This document shows positions 61,261-64,000 of a stretch of 64,000 nucleotides of DNA, in pieces. A model generated the notes under the pieces. The model worked only from the letters and a program-made list of their open reading frames with translations. It searched no databases and was not told where the DNA came from. Source of the DNA: JAPHSX01 sp050298555 (GTDB lineage: Bacteria; Pseudomonadota; Gammaproteobacteria; Thiohalomonadales; Thiohalomonadaceae); NCBI GenBank assembly GCA_050298555.1, contig JBNKUL010000035.1, positions 62,001 to 126,000 of the forward strand. Reading direction: 5' to 3'. Position 1 is the stretch's first letter, and each line of letters opens with the position of its first letter. A program made the translations under genes and the position numbers.

Positions 61261-61785
61261 ATGCCTGGCTGTGACGAGCGTTTCCTCTGCGATGAGATGC
61301 TCGCAAGGCTGGGCCGTTGGTTGCGTGCCGCCGGTTACGATGTGGTAATCGCATCGCCCGGCGAACAGGATCGCGTGCTACTGCAGCAGGCGATCAGCGA
61401 AGACCGCCTCTTTATCACCCGCGATCAAAAACTGCTGGAGCACCGGGGTACCGAGGGGCGGGTGGTGCTGCTGGAGGGGAATCGCCTGGCCGACCAATTC
61501 CGCGAGCTGAGCTGGGTATGTGACATCGACTGGATGTGCCACCCGTTTAGCCGTTGCCTGGAGTGTAACGGTGAACTGGTGGAGGCTGAGGCATCGCTGC
61601 GAAGCCGCGTGCCGCCCCAGTCGTTGCGTGACGACGAGCCGCTGCTCTATTGTCCCCGCTGCGACAAGCCCTACTGGTTCGGCAGCCATGCCCGGCGTAT
61701 GCGTTACAAACTGGAGCAGCTCGCCCAGGGTAACTGGGAGGCGGGCGTAGAAGAGGACGAAATTAATGATGGTATGGACAAATGA
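61261..61785 (+). CDS. Mut7-C RNase domain protein
   Basis: A 174-residue protein with a PIN-like Mut7-C fold. The N-terminal RFLCDEMLARLGRWLRAAGYD and LFITRDQKLLEHRG carry the acidic residues, followed by a zinc ribbon with RCLECNGEL and YCPRCDKPYW. Stand-alone bacterial Mut7-C proteins are predicted RNases. It overlaps the next gene by four bases and follows the DHH phosphoesterase closely, so the three may act on nucleic acids or oligonucleotides together. Confidence 0.85.
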   Translation: MPGCDERFLCDEMLARLGRWLRAAGYDVVIASPGEQDRVLLQQAISEDRLFITRDQKLLEHRGTEGRVVLLEGNRLADQFRELSWVCDIDWMCHPFSRCLECNGELVEAEASLRSRVPPQSLRDDEPLLYCPRCDKPYWFGSHARRMRYKLEQLAQGNWEAGVEEDEINDGMDK

Positions 61786-62813
61786 GTAGAGAGACCTTCG
61801 ACTCCTTTGAGAATTTTACCACCGCCTTCATCAACGGGCTGGAGGCGATGCTGCAGCACCAGGGGCTTGGGGTCTTCATTCTTGCCAGTGCCAACGCCGG
61901 TTTCGATGCACGTATTCAGGCCGCACTGGCGCCACGCCTGCGCGAACTGTTCGAGCGCTACAGTACGCAGTATCGCGATGCGCTAAGCCATGGCCGTACC
62001 CTGCCCGATGCCGACGACGACGTGATGGTCTTTCTCAAGATCATGGCGATCGGTTTCGACGCCCTGCAGCCGACCCAACGACGCAGTGAAGGGCCGTGGG
62101 AGCTGCAGTTCAATCAGCTACGGGCCTTCCGTCCGCCACGCATGGCCCACACCCGGGTAGAGAGCCTGCAGCGCCCCTTTGATGAAAACGGCTTCCACTT
62201 CAACAAGCCCTTCCTGCGTAAGGAGTGCTTCTGGTCGGGGGAGCTGGAGGGGCGTGAGGTGGAGCTACTCTACAACAAGTTCCCGTTCGTCGACTATCAC
62301 GCTCTGCTGGTGCCGCAGCGTGAGCATAATGCACCACAGTTCCTCACCCACGACGATCACCACTACCTGTGGCGTACTACCGAACGCTTGGGTGATACCC
62401 TGCCCGGTGTCGGTTTCGGCTACAACGCCTACGGTGGTTATGCCTCGGTAAATCACCTGCACTTCCAGATGTTCCTGCGCCAGACTCCGCTGCCGGTGCA
62501 GCTGCCACGCTGGCGCCACAACGGCGGTGATGAGGCCTATCCTTCGCGGGTGGAGTGCTTCGACAGTGCCGAGGCCGCATGGCGCTATATTGAGTCAATG
62601 CATCTGGGTGGAGAGAGCTATAACCTGCTCTATCTTCCCGGCAGGATCTACTGCATGCCACGCCGTATCCAGGGCAGCTATCAGCACAGTGACTGGACCA
62701 GTGGTTTTGCCTGGTACGAGATGTGTGGCGGTATGGTGAACTTCAGCCATGAGGACTACACACGGCTGACGGCAGAGATGGTGGAGGGGGAGTTCGCCAA
62801 ACTGGCGCTGTGA
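61782..62813 (+). CDS. HIT-superfamily nucleotide phosphorylase-like protein
   Basis: A 343-residue protein. The C-terminal two-thirds resembles diadenosine tetraphosphate or GDP-hexose phosphorylases: KFPFVDYHALLVPQREH, then GYASVNHLHFQMFLRQ, where H-x-H-x-Q is the nucleotidyl-transfer site. The first about 110 residues are helical and not recognised. It would split a dinucleotide or nucleotide sugar using phosphate. It is the last gene of the run and converges with mltD. Confidence 0.7.
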   Translation: MSRETFDSFENFTTAFINGLEAMLQHQGLGVFILASANAGFDARIQAALAPRLRELFERYSTQYRDALSHGRTLPDADDDVMVFLKIMAIGFDALQPTQRRSEGPWELQFNQLRAFRPPRMAHTRVESLQRPFDENGFHFNKPFLRKECFWSGELEGREVELLYNKFPFVDYHALLVPQREHNAPQFLTHDDHHYLWRTTERLGDTLPGVGFGYNAYGGYASVNHLHFQMFLRQTPLPVQLPRWRHNGGDEAYPSRVECFDSAEAAWRYIESMHLGGESYNLLYLPGRIYCMPRRIQGSYQHSDWTSGFAWYEMCGGMVNFSHEDYTRLTAEMVEGEFAKLAL

Positions 62814-62824
62814 GGGGAGGGCGG

Positions 62825-64000
62825 TTAGATACTGCCCGACTGTTTCTTTACATCCACATAGAGGGTGAGGCGATCGCCCGGCTGCAGGTACTTCTTGCCG
62901 CGCAGCTTTTTGTTCCACTGCTTGAGGCTGTCGATGCTGACGCGAAAACGATCGGAGATGCGCGCCAGTGAGTCGCCGTTACGCACGGTGTAACCGATAC
63001 GGCGACGGGTGCTCTGCTCGAAGGGGTGGACGAAATCGGCGGGATTGATGGCCGAGACCTTCTGCTGGTCGCGGGCCCAAATCACCAGCTTGCTGCCGGG
63101 GCGCAGGGGATCGCGTGGTGCCATGCCGTTCCACTTTGCCAGTTGGTTAACACCCACGCCGTATCTTTGCGCAATATCCCACAGGGTATCTCCCTTGCGA
63201 ACCTGGTAATCGATACGCTTGCCCTGGCGCTTGCGCTCCTGGGTTTGCTTTAGGCGCTGGTTGGCACTGAGCTGATAGCGCGACAGGCTGGTGCGGGCCA
63301 CCGGGATGATCAGGGTCTTGCCGGCACGGATGTTGTTACCCTTGATGCGGTTGACCTTGCGAATCAGGGCGGCGCTGGTGCGATAGTGCTCGGCGATGAC
63401 GCCCAGTACCTCGCCCTGTTTGATCTTGTGGCGCTTCCAGCTAATGCGCTCGTTCTGCGGGTAGTCGTTGAGGGCCTGCTTGAACTGTTCGACCTTATTG
63501 ACCGGCACCAGCAGGCGGTGTGGGCCGTTGGGGTCCGTGGCCCAGCGGTTGAACCCCGGGTTGTAGCGATAGATCTGTTCCAGCGAGATGTCTGCCAGCT
63601 CGGCGGCCAGATCGAGGTCGATCTGCGAGCCGATATCGACGCTCTTGAGGTAGGGGGTATCCTCCACCGTGTCGAGTAGCACCCCGTAGGCCGGCGGGTT
63701 GGCGACGAGTGCGCTGATCGCCAGCAGCTTGGGCACGTAGCCCTCGGTCTCCTTGGGTAGGTCCAGCGACCAGTAGTCCGTGGGTTTACCGCGCTTCTTG
63801 TTGCGGCGAATGGCGCGTTTTACCGTGCCCTCACCGGAGTTGTAGGCGGCTAGGGCGTGCAGCCAGTCACCGTCGAAGTAACGGTGGAGGTACTCCAGGT
63901 AGTCGAGGGCGGCACGGGTCGAGGCGGTAACATCGCGACGGCCGTCGTACCACCAGGTCTGGCGCAGGCCATAGCGTTTGCCGGTACCGGGCACGAACTG
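62825..64000 (-). CDS. mltD: Membrane-bound lytic murein transglycosylase D, C-terminal part
   Basis: The 5' end lies beyond the window. The visible 391 residues hold the end of the SLT domain (TWWYDGRRDVTASTRAALDYL and WLHALAAYNSGEGTVKRAI) and three LysM peptidoglycan-binding repeats (about 195-240, 265-310 and 340-382; YQVRKGDTLWDIAQRYGV is the clearest). MltD cleaves glycan strands with release of anhydro-muropeptides at the outer membrane. The frame runs open to the window edge, so no start is given. Confidence 0.92.
   Translation of the reverse strand, partial: QFVPGTGKRYGLRQTWWYDGRRDVTASTRAALDYLEYLHRYFDGDWLHALAAYNSGEGTVKRAIRRNKKRGKPTDYWSLDLPKETEGYVPKLLAISALVANPPAYGVLLDTVEDTPYLKSVDIGSQIDLDLAAELADISLEQIYRYNPGFNRWATDPNGPHRLLVPVNKVEQFKQALNDYPQNERISWKRHKIKQGEVLGVIAEHYRTSAALIRKVNRIKGNNIRAGKTLIIPVARTSLSRYQLSANQRLKQTQERKRQGKRIDYQVRKGDTLWDIAQRYGVGVNQLAKWNGMAPRDPLRPGSKLVIWARDQQKVSAINPADFVHPFEQSTRRRIGYTVRNGDSLARISDRFRVSIDSLKQWNKKLRGKKYLQPGDRLTLYVDVKKQSGSI

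Noticed and set aside
1..64000. CRISPR arrays, insertion sequences, rRNA genes
   Set aside because: No regularly spaced repeats, transposase genes or rRNA sequence were seen anywhere in the window.

Overview
This window is about 64 kb of a GC-rich gammaproteobacterial chromosome. The evidence is gene order and family membership: nusB-thiL-pgpA, an EF-P module with both EpmA and EpmB, lpxH-ppiB, tig-clpP-clpX-lon-hupB-tRNA-ppiD, MltF and MltD lytic transglycosylases, and yejABEF. Nothing seen here fixes a genus. The core genes run from 1 to about 28.6 kb and from about 41.7 kb to the end.

Left core, 1-28.6 kb. The end of nusB is followed by thiL, pgpA and a secreted retropepsin-like protease. 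A minus-strand pair comes next: a FimX-like REC-PAS-GGDEF-EAL protein with degraded catalytic motifs, and a PilZ-type protein. Then come epmB/efp/epmA, deaD, tadA, a large periplasmic-sensor PAS-GGDEF-EAL protein ending in a CZB-like zinc domain, a metallo-beta-lactamase-fold protein, mltF, lpxH, two cyclophilins, a K+ channel-like protein, cysS, a NERD-like membrane protein, a PhnD-type sensor kinase with a FixJ-type regulator, an ABC exporter and folD. A tRNA-Pro/Arg/His cluster follows with its own sigma70-type promoter.

Genomic island, 28,619-41,720. A 49-bp perfect direct repeat, made of the 3' part of tRNA-His plus two following bases, bounds about 13.1 kb. Inside are a tyrosine integrase, an AlpA-like excisionase/regulator and a P4-alpha-type primase-helicase, so this is a P4-like integrative element. 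Upstream of the alpA-primase pair, a promoter is followed by a compact leader RNA with mutually exclusive hairpins and an intrinsic terminator. This resembles the transcription-termination immunity region of phage P4. The cargo is nuclease-rich: an SRA-like/HNH protein (type IV restriction-like), a minus-strand operon of HNH-HIT fusion, PD-(D/E)XK-like protein and EndA-type nuclease, several small membrane proteins, two zinc-ribbon proteins, and an SRAP (YedK/HMCES) gene broken by both a nonsense codon and a frameshift. No capsid, packaging or size-determination genes were recognised. The cargo looks defensive, but that is inference.

Right core, 41.7-64 kb. The tRNA operon's likely original terminator lies just outside the right repeat. 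It is followed by a PCu(A)C copper chaperone, a sigma54 activator without a sensory domain, tRNA-Leu, the proteostasis block tig-clpP-clpX-lon, hupB, tRNA-Val, tRNA-Asp and ppiD. Then come a dicarboxylate/glutamate-type symporter, yejABEF, and a compact run of thioredoxin-like, DHH phosphoesterase, Mut7-C RNase-like and HIT-superfamily phosphorylase-like genes. The window ends inside mltD.
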